Under the pieces are notes generated by a model. That model had not been told where the DNA came from, did no database searches, and saw nothing but the letters and a program-made list of their open reading frames with translations. Positions 8,493 through 16,896 of a stretch of 64,000 nt of DNA are shown here, piece after piece. Source of the DNA: Pararhodobacter aggregans (GTDB lineage: Bacteria > Pseudomonadota > Alphaproteobacteria > Rhodobacterales > Rhodobacteraceae); the NCBI RefSeq assembly GCF_003075525.1, contig NZ_QDDR01000001.1, positions 372,001 through 436,000 on the forward strand. The letters are read 5' to 3'. Numbering within the stretch: the first letter of the stretch is position 1; each line of letters begins with the position of its first letter. The position numbers and the translations under genes are program-made.

Positions 8493-9599
8493 TCAGACCG
8501 CCTCCTCGGCCCGCCCGCCGTCGCCCCGTTGCGCCACCAGCGCCGCCACCGCGCTCGCGTCGGTCAGAAGGCCCACGACCTGCCCGCCCTCGGTCAGCAG
8601 GATCCGCCCGCGCCCCTCGGCCAGCCGCTGCATCGCCGCCTTCAGGGGCGTCGCTGCGGGCAGGGTCAGGCCGGCGGGCATCGGGCTGGGCGCCGGGACC
8701 ATGGCGTCGCGCGCGGTCAGCACCCCCAGCGGGTTCATATGCGCCACGAAATCAGCGACATAGCCGTTGGCGGGCTTGGTGTAGATCTCGGACGGCGTGC
8801 CGCATTGGATGATCCGCCCGCCCTCCATGATGGCGATGCGGTTGCCCAGTTTGAAGGCCTCGTCGAGGTCATGGCTGACGAAGATGATCGTGCGTTTCAG
8901 CCGCGCCTGCAGGTCGAGGAGTTCGTCCTGCAACCGGGTGCGGATCAGGGGATCGAGCGCGCTGAACGGCTCGTCCATCAGCAGGATCGGCGCCTCGGTG
9001 GCGAAGGCGCGGGCAAGACCCACCCGCTGCTGCATCCCGCCCGAGAGTTCCGCGACCTTGCGCCCGGCCCATTGCGAGAGGCCGACGAGTTCCAGCTGTT
9101 CCGCCACCCGCCGGGTGCGTTCCTTGCGGCCGACGCCCGCCAGTTCCAGCCCCAGCCCGACGTTTTCACGCACCGAGCGCCAGGGCAGCAGGCCGAATTG
9201 CTGGAACACCATCGCCACGCATTCGCGCCGGAGCTTGCGCAGTTCCGCCTTGCTGGCGGTCCCGACCGAGGCGCTCCAATCCTCGTCATGGACGATGACC
9301 TCGCCCTGCACGATCGGATTGAGGCCGTTGACCGACCGCAGCAACGTGGATTTTCCCGAGCCCGAGAGGCCCATCAGCACCAGGATCTCGCCCTGCGCCA
9401 CGTCGATGGAGCAATCGTGCACGCCCAGGATCTGGCCGGTCTCTTTCTGGATATCGGCGCGGGACTGGCCAGTCTCCATCAGCGGGATGGCGCGCCAGGG
9501 ATTGTCGCCGAACACGATGGAGACATGGCGGAACGAGACGGCGGTTTTCGGCTCGGAGGGGGCGGCGGCTTCGGTGGGGGCGTCGGTGGTCTCGGTCAC
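8493..9599 (-). CDS. choV: Choline/betaine ABC transporter ATP-binding protein
   Basis: ATPase of a ProV/ChoV-type importer. 368 residues: ABC domain with Walker A GLSGSGKST, Q-loop FQQFGLLPW, signature LSGGMQQRVGLARA and Walker B ILLMDEP, then about 80 C-terminal residues resembling one weak CBS-like regulatory unit (ILLTEGGQVVGLLTD). The GTG start at 9599 overlaps the permease stop (GTGA). It is the last gene of choX-choW-choV, next to betI-betA, which points to choline rather than proline or glycine betaine as substrate. It converges on dctD with a gap of only 4 bases, and no terminator is visible there. Confidence 0.9.
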   Translation of the reverse strand: MTETTDAPTEAAAPSEPKTAVSFRHVSIVFGDNPWRAIPLMETGQSRADIQKETGQILGVHDCSIDVAQGEILVLMGLSGSGKSTLLRSVNGLNPIVQGEVIVHDEDWSASVGTASKAELRKLRRECVAMVFQQFGLLPWRSVRENVGLGLELAGVGRKERTRRVAEQLELVGLSQWAGRKVAELSGGMQQRVGLARAFATEAPILLMDEPFSALDPLIRTRLQDELLDLQARLKRTIIFVSHDLDEAFKLGNRIAIMEGGRIIQCGTPSEIYTKPANGYVADFVAHMNPLGVLTARDAMVPAPSPMPAGLTLPAATPLKAAMQRLAEGRGRILLTEGGQVVGLLTDASAVAALVAQRGDGGRAEEAV

Positions 9600-10447
9600 G
9601 ACTTGGCCTCCACCCGCAGCATGCGGTCCAGCATGATGGCGACAGCGACGATCACCGCGCCGGATTCAAAGCCCAGCGCCGCGTTGACCGAATTCAGCGC
9701 CCGGACCACCGGCACGCCCAGCCCCGGCGCGCCGACCAGTCCGGCGATGACGACCATCGACAGCGACAGCATGATGGTCTGGTTGAGGCCGGTCATGATC
9801 TGCGGAAAGGCCCAGGGCAGTTCCACCTTGAAGATCCGCTGCATGTTGGTCGAGCCGAAGGCGGTCGCCGCCTCGCTCAGCGCGGTGGGGGTGGAGCGGA
9901 TGCCGAGTTCGGTCAGCCGGATGGCGGCGGGCATGGCGAAGATCACCGTTGCGACCAGCCCCGGGACCATGCCAAGACCGAAGAGCACCAGCACCGGGAT
10001 CAGATAGACGAAGGTCGGCAGGGTCTGCATCAGGTCCAGGACCGGCGTCAGGAAGCGGTAGAATTTCGGGTGATGGGCGCTGAAGATGCCCAGCGGCACG
10101 CCCACCGCCATGCAGACCGCGCAGGAGCCCAGCACCAGCACCAGCGTCTGCATCGTCAGGTCCCAGTAATTCTGGTTCCAGGCGAAGAGGGCGCAGCCGA
10201 CGACGATGGCGACCGCCACCCATTTGCGCTGCAAGGCCCAGGTGATGGCGGCGAAGATGGCGATGATAATCAGCGGATGCGGGGTCATCAGCGCCGTGGA
10301 CAACGCGTCCACCGCGGTGCGCAGGCCCAGCTCGACCGCGTCGAAGAAGGGCCAGAAATTGTCCTGCACCCAGGTAAAGAGGGTGGCGACGGTGCGCCCG
10401 ACGGGGATCTTCGCCCCGGTCACGGCGTCGGAAATCGGGTCGGCCAT
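9596..10447 (-). CDS. choW: Choline ABC transporter permease
   Basis: Inner-membrane permease of a ProW/ChoW importer, 283 residues with about six or seven hydrophobic segments. The binding-protein-dependent transport signature is present around ELGIRSTPTALSEAATAFG, the loop that docks onto the ATPase. The N-terminal 45 residues are soluble, as in other ChoW/ProW proteins. A strong hairpin lies between choX and this gene (10471-10492), which would reduce its expression relative to the binding protein. The stop overlaps the GTG start of choV. Confidence 0.9.
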   Translation of the reverse strand: MADPISDAVTGAKIPVGRTVATLFTWVQDNFWPFFDAVELGLRTAVDALSTALMTPHPLIIIAIFAAITWALQRKWVAVAIVVGCALFAWNQNYWDLTMQTLVLVLGSCAVCMAVGVPLGIFSAHHPKFYRFLTPVLDLMQTLPTFVYLIPVLVLFGLGMVPGLVATVIFAMPAAIRLTELGIRSTPTALSEAATAFGSTNMQRIFKVELPWAFPQIMTGLNQTIMLSLSMVVIAGLVGAPGLGVPVVRALNSVNAALGFESGAVIVAVAIMLDRMLRVEAKS

Positions 10448-10470
10448 ACGTGCTCCACCGGATGCGAAGG

Positions 10471-10492
10471 CCCCGGCCCGCAGGGGCCGGGG
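10471..10492 (-). terminator. Intra-operon hairpin between choX and choW
   Basis: Perfect 9-bp G/C stem (10471-10479 with 10484-10492) and a 4-base loop, in the 56-base gap after choX. No T-run follows on the minus strand. Such hairpins in ABC operons protect the binding-protein message and lower downstream expression; that role is inferred. Confidence 0.5.
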
Positions 10493-10503
10493 TCTGGAGG
10501 GGA

Positions 10504-11433
10504 TCAGCCGTCGAGCGCGGTGTTCACGGCGGCCAGGCCGTCGGCCCCGTCGATGGTGGTCACGCCGACCATCCAGGGGCTGAGCACATGGCGGTGGTCG
10601 GCCAGCCAGGCGCGGGCCGCGGCGCCGGGCTCGGTCCCGTCATTGAGGATCGCGCCCATGATCTCGTTTTCCATGGCCAGGGTGAATTCCATGTTGCCAA
10701 GAAGCCGGCCCACGTTCGGGCATTCGGTGACATAGCCCGCGCGGGTGTTGGTATAGATCTCGGCGCCGCCGAGGTTCGGGCCGAAGTAATCGTCACCGCC
10801 TTCCAGATAGGTCATCTGGAAATTGGCGTTCATCGGATGCGGTTCCCAGCCCAGGAACACCACCGGCTCGTTGCGGCGGTCCGAGCGCTGGACCTGCGCC
10901 AGCATCCCCTGTTCCGAGCTTTCCACCACCTCGAAGCCCTGCAGCCCGAAAGCGTCGGCCCCGATCATGTCGAGGATCAGGCGGTTGCCGTCATTGCCCG
11001 GCTCGATGCCGTAGATATGGCCGCCCAGCGCGTCGCGATGCGTGGCGATATCGGCGAACGAGGCGATGCCCAGCGCCGCCCCGGCGGCATTGGTGGCCAG
11101 CGTGTATTTGGCGCCGGTCAGGTTCATGCGCACCGTGTCGACGGTCCCGGCCTCGCGGAACGGGGCGATATCGGCCTCCATCGTCGGCATCCAGTTGCCG
11201 AGGAACACGTCGATATCGCCATTGGCCATCGAGGTGTAGGTCACCGGCACCGACAGGACCAGCGTCTCGGTCTGGTAACCCAGCGCGTCCAGGATGGTGG
11301 TGGCGACGGCGGTGGTGGCGGTGATGTCGGTCCAGCCCACGTCCGAGAAACGGACGGTGCCGCAATCGGCGAAGGCGGGGGCGGTGGCCAGGGCCAGAAC
11401 GGCAGTGGTCAGCGAAAAGCGGGTGATGCGCAT
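10504..11433 (-). CDS. choX: Periplasmic choline-binding protein of ABC transporter
   Basis: Substrate-binding protein of the OpuAC/ChoX family that captures choline in the periplasm. The start is at 11433 (AGGAGA 6 bases upstream); an ATG 16 codons earlier lies in the operator region and is rejected. 309 residues with a Sec signal peptide of about 22 residues ending APAFA, then the mature start DCGTVRFSDVGWTD. The FLGNWMPTM and GIEPGNDGN segments match ChoX, whose aromatic box binds the trimethylammonium group. First gene of choX-W-V. Its promoter overlaps an inverted repeat likely bound by BetI, encoded divergently. Confidence 0.9.
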   Translation of the reverse strand: MRITRFSLTTAVLALATAPAFADCGTVRFSDVGWTDITATTAVATTILDALGYQTETLVLSVPVTYTSMANGDIDVFLGNWMPTMEADIAPFREAGTVDTVRMNLTGAKYTLATNAAGAALGIASFADIATHRDALGGHIYGIEPGNDGNRLILDMIGADAFGLQGFEVVESSEQGMLAQVQRSDRRNEPVVFLGWEPHPMNANFQMTYLEGGDDYFGPNLGGAEIYTNTRAGYVTECPNVGRLLGNMEFTLAMENEIMGAILNDGTEPGAAARAWLADHRHVLSPWMVGVTTIDGADGLAAVNTALDG

Positions 11434-11451
11434 GGTCTCTCCTGTCAGAAT

Positions 11452-11507
11452 ATTTTTGTTGATTGACGGATCAATAAACATTGGTCTAGCACGGAATCAA
11501 CAAAAAT
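11452..11507. promoter_or_regulatory. Operator between choX and betI (BetI-like sites)
   Basis: Two nested symmetries lie in the 117-base gap between divergent genes. The inner one, 11459-11477 (TTGATTGACGGATCAATAA), closely resembles known BetI operators. The outer one is a perfect 13-bp inverted repeat, ATTTTTGTTGATT (11452-11464) and its complement at 11495-11507. Both cover the likely choX promoter, so a repressor bound here would block transport when choline is absent. Binding by BetI is inferred from sequence and position. Confidence 0.65.
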
Positions 11508-11550
11508 TGCGGGGCGGGCCGAGTCCGAACCGGGTGGAAGGGAACGCACG

Positions 11551-12129
11551 ATGCCCAAGATCGGGATGGAGCCTATACGACGTGCCTCGCTGATCAAGGC
11601 CACAATCACCGAGATCGGGGCCGTGGGCTCGCTCGAGGTGACGGTTGCCCGGATCGCCAAGCGCGCGGGCATGTCCTCGGCGCTGGCGCATCATTATTTC
11701 GGCTCGAAAGAGGCGATGTTCCTGGCCGCCATGCGTCATGTGCTGACCGTCTACGGCGCCGAGGTGCGAGGCGCGCTGGCCAGCGCCGAGGGCGGCGAGG
11801 GGCGGGCGCGGGCGGTGATCCGGGCCTCGTTCGCGGGCGCCAATTTCCGGCGCGAAGTGGTGGCGGCCTGGCTCAATTTCTACGTCCTGGCCCAGACCCT
11901 GCCCGAGGCGCGGCGCCTTCTCAACGTTTACCAGAAGCGCATCGTCTCGAACCTGACCCATGCGCTGCGGCCCCGGCTGGGGGCTTCGGCGGTCGAGGTC
12001 GCCTCTTCCATCGCGGCGATGATCGACGGGGCCTATCTGCACGCCGCGCTGGGCGCCGAATCGCCCGATGCGGCCCGGGCCACGGCGCGGGTCGAGGCCT
12101 ATCTGACGCTGGCCCTGAAGGGACGCTGA
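11551..12129 (+). CDS. betI: BetI, choline-responsive TetR-family repressor
   Basis: DNA-binding repressor of choline uptake and oxidation genes, released by choline. 192 residues. The N-terminal helix-turn-helix spans about residues 25-52, including [19 protein letters not shown], a motif diagnostic of BetI (SxxLxHHYF). The C-terminal ligand domain keeps LNFYVLAQ and [12 protein letters not shown]. The start has the SD sequence GGAAGGGA. Only 1 base separates it from betA, so the two form one transcript. A palindromic operator lies directly upstream. In most relatives betB lies between betI and betA; here it is missing. Confidence 0.93.
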   Translation: MPKIGMEPIRRASLIKATITEIGAVGSLEVTVARIAKRAGMSSALAHHYFGSKEAMFLAAMRHVLTVYGAEVRGALASAEGGEGRARAVIRASFAGANFRREVVAAWLNFYVLAQTLPEARRLLNVYQKRIVSNLTHALRPRLGASAVEVASSIAAMIDGAYLHAALGAESPDAARATARVEAYLTLALKGR

Positions 12130-12130
12130 C

Positions 12131-13783
12131 ATGCAGGCCGAGTATGTGATCGTGGGCGCCGGTTCGGGCGGGTCGGCGGTGGCGTTCCGTCTGGCCGAGG
12201 CGGGGCATTCGGTGATCGTCGTGGAATTCGGCGGCTCGGACGCCGGGCCCTTCATCCAGATGCCGGGGGCGCTCAGCTACCCGATGAACATGAAGCGCTA
12301 CGATTGGGGCATGGCCTCCGAGCCCGAGCCGGGCCTCGGCGGGCGCTCGCTGGTCACGCCGCGCGGCAAGGTGATCGGCGGCTCGTCCTCGATCAACGGC
12401 ATGGTCTATGTCCGGGGCCATGCCCGCGACTACGACCATTGGGCCGAGCAGGGCGCCGATGGCTGGTCCTATGCCGACGTGCTGCCCTATTTCAAACGGC
12501 TGGAGCATTGGCACGGCGAGGCAGACGCGGGCGGCGGCGCCGAATGGCGCGGCACCGCCGGCCCCCTGCACATCAGCCGCGGCCGGCGCGAGAACCCGCT
12601 GTTCAACGCCTTCATCGAGGCCGGGCGTCAGGCGGGCTATCCCGTCACCCGCGACTACAACGGCCAGCAGCAGGAAGGCTTCGGCGCCATGGAGGCGACG
12701 ATCCGCCAGGGCGTGCGCTGGTCGGCGGCCCGGGCCTATCTCAAGCCCGCGCTGAAGACCGGGCGGGTGCGGCTGGTCCGGGGCCTTGCCGCCAAGGTGG
12801 TGATCGAGGGCGGCAAGGCCACCGGCGTCGCGCTGTCGGATGGCCGGGTCATCACCGCGGGGCGCGAGGTGATCCTCGCCGCCTCGTCGCTGAACACCCC
12901 GAAACTGCTGATGCTCTCGGGCATCGGCCCGGCGGCGCATCTGGCCGAGCACGGGATCGCCGTGGTCGCAGACCGGCCGGGCGTCGGCGCGAACCTGCAG
13001 GACCATCTGGAACTCTACCTGCAATTCGCCACGAAGACGCCGATCTCGCTCTACAAATACTGGAACCTCTGGGGCAAGGCCTGGGTCGGGGCGCAATGGC
13101 TGGTGCTGGGCCGCGGGCCGGGCGCCTCGAACCAGTTCGAAAGCTGCGGCTTCATCCGTTCGGCGGCGGGCGTCGATTACCCCGATATCCAGTACCATTT
13201 CCTGCCCATCGCCGTGCGCTACGACGGCCGCGCGGTGGCCGAGGGGCACGGGTTCCAGACCCATGTCGGGCCGATGCGCTCCAAATCCCGGGGCAGCGTG
13301 CGGCTTCGCTCGAAGGATCCCGCCGACAACCCGGTGATCCGCTTCAACTACATGTCCCATCCCGATGACTGGACCGACTTCCGCGCCGCCATCCGCCTCA
13401 CGCGCGAAATCATGGATCAGCCCGCCATGGCGCTCCATGTGAAGCACGAGATCCAGCCGGGCGCCGCGGTGCAATCGGACGAGGCGCTCGACGCCTTCAT
13501 CCGCGAGCACGCCGAATCGGCCTTCCACCCCTGCGGCACGGCCCGCATGGGGCGGCGCGACGACCCGATGGCGGTGGTCGATCCGCAGGGAAAGGTGATC
13601 GGGGTCGAGGGGCTGCGCGTGGCCGACAGTTCGGTCTTCCCGCGCATCACCAACGGCAATCTCAACGGGCCCTCGATCTTGGTCGGAGAGAAGATGGCGG
13701 ACCATATCTTGGGGAAGGACCCGCTGCCTGCCTCAAATCTTGAGCCCTGGATCAATCCCGACTGGGCGGTGGCGCAGCGTTAA
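12131..13783 (+). CDS. betA: Choline dehydrogenase (GMC oxidoreductase)
   Basis: FAD-dependent, membrane-associated oxidation of choline to betaine aldehyde and on towards glycine betaine. 550 residues, normal for BetA. The N-terminal dinucleotide motif [18 protein letters not shown] is at 7-24, the GMC signature [13 protein letters not shown] follows at about 85, and the C-terminal catalytic histidine is in [12 protein letters not shown] (about 460), followed by the FAD-contact segment [10 protein letters not shown]. It is cotranscribed with betI. The betaine aldehyde dehydrogenase gene (betB) is not in the window, so the second step is either encoded elsewhere or carried out by BetA itself. 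Confidence 0.93.
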   Translation: MQAEYVIVGAGSGGSAVAFRLAEAGHSVIVVEFGGSDAGPFIQMPGALSYPMNMKRYDWGMASEPEPGLGGRSLVTPRGKVIGGSSSINGMVYVRGHARDYDHWAEQGADGWSYADVLPYFKRLEHWHGEADAGGGAEWRGTAGPLHISRGRRENPLFNAFIEAGRQAGYPVTRDYNGQQQEGFGAMEATIRQGVRWSAARAYLKPALKTGRVRLVRGLAAKVVIEGGKATGVALSDGRVITAGREVILAASSLNTPKLLMLSGIGPAAHLAEHGIAVVADRPGVGANLQDHLELYLQFATKTPISLYKYWNLWGKAWVGAQWLVLGRGPGASNQFESCGFIRSAAGVDYPDIQYHFLPIAVRYDGRAVAEGHGFQTHVGPMRSKSRGSVRLRSKDPADNPVIRFNYMSHPDDWTDFRAAIRLTREIMDQPAMALHVKHEIQPGAAVQSDEALDAFIREHAESAFHPCGTARMGRRDDPMAVVDPQGKVIGVEGLRVADSSVFPRITNGNLNGPSILVGEKMADHILGKDPLPASNLEPWINPDWAVAQR

Positions 13784-13802
13784 GGAATTCTTGACGACGC
13801 CC

Positions 13803-13831
13803 TTGCGGCCGGAGTCACGCCCCAGTAGATC
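13803..13831 (+). promoter_or_regulatory. Candidate promoter of the nuclease-like gene
   Basis: TTGCGG (13803-13808), 17-base spacer, TAGATC (13826-13831). The predicted start falls at or one base before the ATG (13838), so the message would be nearly leaderless. A GGGGG run just before the ATG could also act as a short SD on a longer transcript. Confidence 0.35.
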
Positions 13832-13837
13832 GGGGGC

Positions 13838-14494
13838 ATGTTAAAGATTTGTTCACTTCTCGTTCTCATGCTGGCCGGGGCGGCGCAGGCTGATATCCGG
13901 GGGGCGGCCCGGGTCATCGACGGCGACACGCTGGAGGTGGCGGGCGTGCACATCCGCCTCTTCGGCATCGACGCGCCGGAAATGGACCAGCCCTGCGGCG
14001 ACTGGGCCTGCGGGCGCTGGGCGCGCGACGAACTCGCGCGGCTGATCGGCGGGCGGCGCGTCACCTGTTCCGAGGGGGCGCCCGACCGCTATGGCCGCCT
14101 GCTGGCGCGCTGCGACGCCGGGCGCGGCGATCTGGGGCAGGCCATGGTGCAGGGCGGCGCGGCCTTCGCCTACCGCCGCTATGCCCTGGATTACGTCGGC
14201 GCCGAACGCACGGCACGGGCGGCAGAGCGGGGTCTCTGGCGGGACGGCGGGCGGGGCGTGACCCTGCCCGAGGATTTCCGCGCCGCGCACCGCTCCTCGG
14301 TGACGGAGGAGCCGCAGCAGGCGCCCCGTGGCGGCTGCGCGATCAAGGGCAATATCTCGGACAGCGGGCGGGTCTATCATCTGCCCGGCCAGCGCGATTA
14401 TGATCGCACCCGGATCGACACCGGGCGGGGCGAGCGCTGGTTCTGCACCGAAGCCGAGGCGCGCGCCGCCGGATGGCGCCGCGCCCGCCGCTGA
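13838..14494 (+). CDS. Secreted staphylococcal-nuclease-like protein with C-terminal Cys domain
   Basis: Exported SNase-fold protein, 218 residues. A signal peptide (about 1-18, ending AAQA) is followed by an OB-fold nuclease domain (about 20-125). The catalytic residues of staphylococcal nuclease all have counterparts: Arg in RLFGIDAPE, Glu in the same APE, and Arg in DRYGR. The last 55 residues form a second conserved module with cysteines in CAIKGNIS and GERWFCTEAEA, found in bacterial thermonuclease-like proteins and of unknown role. It probably cuts DNA or RNA in the periplasm or outside. Followed 24 bases later by the hemerythrin-domain gene, possibly on the same transcript. Confidence 0.85.
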   Translation: MLKICSLLVLMLAGAAQADIRGAARVIDGDTLEVAGVHIRLFGIDAPEMDQPCGDWACGRWARDELARLIGGRRVTCSEGAPDRYGRLLARCDAGRGDLGQAMVQGGAAFAYRRYALDYVGAERTARAAERGLWRDGGRGVTLPEDFRAAHRSSVTEEPQQAPRGGCAIKGNISDSGRVYHLPGQRDYDRTRIDTGRGERWFCTEAEARAAGWRRARR

Positions 14495-14518
14495 CCGCCG
14501 CGTTCAGAAAGGACCCCG

Positions 14519-15070
14519 ATGGACGAGCTTGAAACCCGCGAGTCGCTGCCCGAAGCGCTGCGCATCCTCCTCGCCGACTACCCGCGCGACGGCTGGCAGG
14601 CGCATCCGCGGTTCCACGGCCTGACCAGCTATTGGCTCGACCGGCACCTCGGTTTCCGTCGCCTGCTGCCGCTGCTGCAGGACCGCGCCCGCGGCATCAT
14701 CGAGCGCGACGCCGAGCCCGAGCCGCAGATGCTGGTCCGGCTGGCGGGCACGCTGCTCAACGACCTGCATGGCCATCATCAGGTCGAGGATCACCATTAT
14801 TTCCCGCTGCTGGCCCAGACCGAGCCGCGCCTCGAACAGGGGTTCGCGCTGCTTGATGCCGACCACCACACGCTGGACGCCCATCTGCACGCGCTGGCCG
14901 ATCGCACCAACGCGGTGCTGAAGGCGCTGTCGGAAAACCAGCCCCCGCGCGAAACCGCCGCCCGGCTCGACGAGGCGCTGACGCCCTTCGCGGGTTTCCT
15001 CGACCGGCATCTGAGCGACGAGGAGGATCTGGTCGTGCCGATAATTCTGCATCGCGCGGTCAGCTTCTGA
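14519..15070 (+). CDS. Hemerythrin HHE-domain protein
   Basis: Cytoplasmic four-helix-bundle protein with a likely di-iron site, 183 residues. The iron ligands expected of an HHE domain are visible: HHQVEDHHYFP (about 88-98), DHHTLDAHL (about 121-129) and FLDRHLSDEEDLVVP near the C-terminus. Hemerythrin-type proteins bind oxygen, nitric oxide or peroxide, or help repair iron-sulfur clusters; which applies here is not visible. The start has AGAAAGGA upstream. An FNR-type box overlaps its stop codon and serves the next gene, so the neighbourhood has an oxygen-related theme. Confidence 0.85.
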   Translation: MDELETRESLPEALRILLADYPRDGWQAHPRFHGLTSYWLDRHLGFRRLLPLLQDRARGIIERDAEPEPQMLVRLAGTLLNDLHGHHQVEDHHYFPLLAQTEPRLEQGFALLDADHHTLDAHLHALADRTNAVLKALSENQPPRETAARLDEALTPFAGFLDRHLSDEEDLVVPIILHRAVSF

Positions 15071-15108
15071 TCCAGATCAAGGGCTTCGTCGAAAGGGCGG
15101 GCTAACCT
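15067..15108 (+). promoter_or_regulatory. FnrL-type class II promoter upstream of the ydcH-like gene
   Basis: The site CTGATCCAGATCAA (15067-15080) matches the FNR/FnrL consensus TTGAT-N4-ATCAA at 9 of 10 positions. A -10 candidate TAACCT lies at 15103-15108, predicting transcription from 15115. The centre of the box (15073.5) is then exactly at -41.5, the position of class II FNR activation. The -35 region has no consensus, as expected for an activator-dependent promoter. Confidence 0.65.
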
Positions 15109-15133
15109 GCAGGGGCAACGAACGGAGACAAGC

Positions 15134-15376
15134 ATGTCCAACACGCCCCACGAACTGGCCGAAGAATTCCCCGCCGAGGTCGAGCGCATGCATGCGCTGA
15201 AGACCGCGGACGCGCATTTCGCCAAGCTCTTCGACGAGTATCACGAGGTGAACAAGGCCATCCACCGCGCCGAAACCAAGGTCGAGCCGGTGGCGGAAGA
15301 GCATGAAACCGCGCTGCGCAAGACCCGCATGGCGCTGAAGGACCAGATCGCCGCCAAGCTGCGCGAAACCGCCTGA
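15134..15376 (+). CDS. YdcH/DUF465-family small protein
   Basis: 80-residue, highly charged, helical protein of the DUF465 (YdcH) family. It reads as two long amphipathic helices, likely a coiled-coil hairpin, with the conserved core around FAKLFDEYHEVNKAIHRAE. The function of the family is not known. The SD site ACGGAG lies 7 bases upstream of the ATG. The FNR-type box at -41.5 suggests induction under low oxygen. A clear hairpin terminator follows, so the gene is probably a single-gene unit. Confidence 0.85.
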   Translation: MSNTPHELAEEFPAEVERMHALKTADAHFAKLFDEYHEVNKAIHRAETKVEPVAEEHETALRKTRMALKDQIAAKLRETA

Positions 15377-15396
15377 ACCGCGCGACAGACAGCATC

Positions 15397-15424
15397 AGGG
15401 GTCGCTTCCGGGCGACCCCTTTCG
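15397..15424 (+). terminator. Rho-independent terminator after the ydcH-like gene
   Basis: 9-bp perfect stem (AGGGGTCGC at 15397-15405 with 15412-15420), 6-base loop, then TTTCG. It lies between two converging genes and may serve both. Confidence 0.75.
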
Positions 15425-15427
15425 CGT

Positions 15428-16834
15428 TCAGGGGCCACTTTGTTCGGCGATGGCATAGGGCAGCACGCCCCGCCGGTCGGGGTCGATGCGCAGCTCCTGC
15501 TCCAGCGGCGGGACCGAGCGCTGGTGGCAATCGGGCCGGGCGCAGATCCGGCAGGAAATGCCGATCGGCTCGAAGGCCTGGGGATGGCTCAGGTCCATGT
15601 CATCGGCATAGGTCAGCTGCTCGGCATGGCGGATCTCGCAGCCAAGCCCGATGGCATAGCGCCGCACCGGCGCCCGGAACGAGCCGCCGCTTTTCGACAC
15701 GTCCCGCGCCAGGGAGAAGTACCGCACCCCGTCCGGCGTCTCGGCCAGCTGGCGCAGGAAACGGCCCGGCGTCTCGAAGGCCTGATGCACGTTCCACAGG
15801 GGGCAGGCGCCGCCGTAGCGGGCGAATTGCAGCCGCGTCGCCGAATGCCGCTTGGTGATCGTCCCCGCCTGATCGACCCGGACGAAATAGAAGGGCACGC
15901 CCTTGGCACCCGGCCGTTGCAGGGTCGAAAGCCGGTGCGCCACCTGCTCGATCGAGGCGCCGAAACGGTCGGCCAGCATCTCCAGATCGTGGCGGGTTTC
16001 CTGCGCCGCGGTCAGGAAGGCGCGATAGGGCAGCAGGGCGGCCCCGGCGAAGTAATTGGCCAGCCCGATCTTGGCGATGCCCCGTGCCTCGTCCGACTGG
16101 AAGCGCGCCAGGTCCAGCGTCGCCTCCAGCAGCTCGTTCTGGGTCAGCAGGGCGATCTGGTGCAACAGCTGGAAGCGGCGGGTCGCTCCGGTAGCTTTTG
16201 TTGATAAAGTGAGGATCCGGCGCTGCGGATCGTAGCGCCTGAGCATCGGATCATCGGAAAATTGCAAGCCGATGCTGCGCCGTTCCAGCAATTTGCCGGC
16301 CTTCGCCTCGATGCTTTCCGGCCCTTGGGCGAAATGCTCGGCGGCGCGGTCGACAGCATCGAGGTAATTGTCGCAGTAATGGAAGAAGTCGCGCACCTCC
16401 TCCCAGGGCGAGGCACGCAACATCCTGTCATCGCGGCCCAAAGCCTCGTCCAGGGATGCCAGACGTTCATGTGTCTGACGATAGGCCCGGTGCAGGGCCA
16501 GCAGGGCGCGGGCCACCCCCGGCGCGTTCGAGGCCACCAACCGCAGATCGGCGGCCGAGGGGGCCGGGGCGGGAAACACCGGATCGGCCAGCGCCTCGCG
16601 CAGATCGGTGACCATGCGCTCGCTGTCGCCCGTGGACAGTTCCGTCACATCGGTGCCGAACTCGCGCGCCAGCGCCAGCACCACCGCGGTCGAGACCGGG
16701 CGGTTGTTGTTCTCCATCTGGTTGAGATAGGGCAGCGAGACGCCCAGCCGGGCCGCGAATTCCTTCTGCGTCAGCTGCAGCCGCGAGCGGATCTCGCGCA
16801 GCTTCGCCCCCGCATAAAGCTTCTGCACGGCCAT
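15428..16834 (-). CDS. pccR: Short-chain fatty acyl-CoA regulator (PccR/ScfR family)
   Basis: Transcription regulator of propionyl-CoA carboxylation. 468 residues: an XRE-type helix-turn-helix (about 8-65, LTQKEFAARLGVSLPYLNQM), a long middle domain related to ImmA/IrrE proteases, and a C-terminal part with a cysteine motif SCRICARPDCHQ. The HExxH site of the protease relatives is absent; the matching segment reads LLHQIAL, so a sensing rather than a proteolytic role is likely. In Rhodobacter sphaeroides PccR controls pccB through TTTGCAAA-type sites, and such sites are found here upstream of both pccR and pccB. The start has GGGAGG upstream. Confidence 0.9.
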   Translation of the reverse strand: MAVQKLYAGAKLREIRSRLQLTQKEFAARLGVSLPYLNQMENNNRPVSTAVVLALAREFGTDVTELSTGDSERMVTDLREALADPVFPAPAPSAADLRLVASNAPGVARALLALHRAYRQTHERLASLDEALGRDDRMLRASPWEEVRDFFHYCDNYLDAVDRAAEHFAQGPESIEAKAGKLLERRSIGLQFSDDPMLRRYDPQRRILTLSTKATGATRRFQLLHQIALLTQNELLEATLDLARFQSDEARGIAKIGLANYFAGAALLPYRAFLTAAQETRHDLEMLADRFGASIEQVAHRLSTLQRPGAKGVPFYFVRVDQAGTITKRHSATRLQFARYGGACPLWNVHQAFETPGRFLRQLAETPDGVRYFSLARDVSKSGGSFRAPVRRYAIGLGCEIRHAEQLTYADDMDLSHPQAFEPIGISCRICARPDCHQRSVPPLEQELRIDPDRRGVLPYAIAEQSGP

Positions 16835-16847
16835 CGCAGCCTCCCGC

Positions 16848-16890
16848 TTTGCAACGCCGGAACCCTATCTTTGCAAAGCGGCCTTGCCAA
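16848..16890. promoter_or_regulatory. TTTGCAAA-type sites upstream of pccR
   Basis: Three elements sit in the 62-base gap before pccR: TTTGCAAC (16848-16855), TTTGCAAA inside the palindrome CTTTGCAAAG (16869-16878), and CTTGCCAA (16883-16890). They resemble the PccR site upstream of pccB, but the spacing differs (5 rather than 4 bases between the last two). Autoregulation is inferred. Confidence 0.5.
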
Positions 16891-16896
16891 GCGGGC

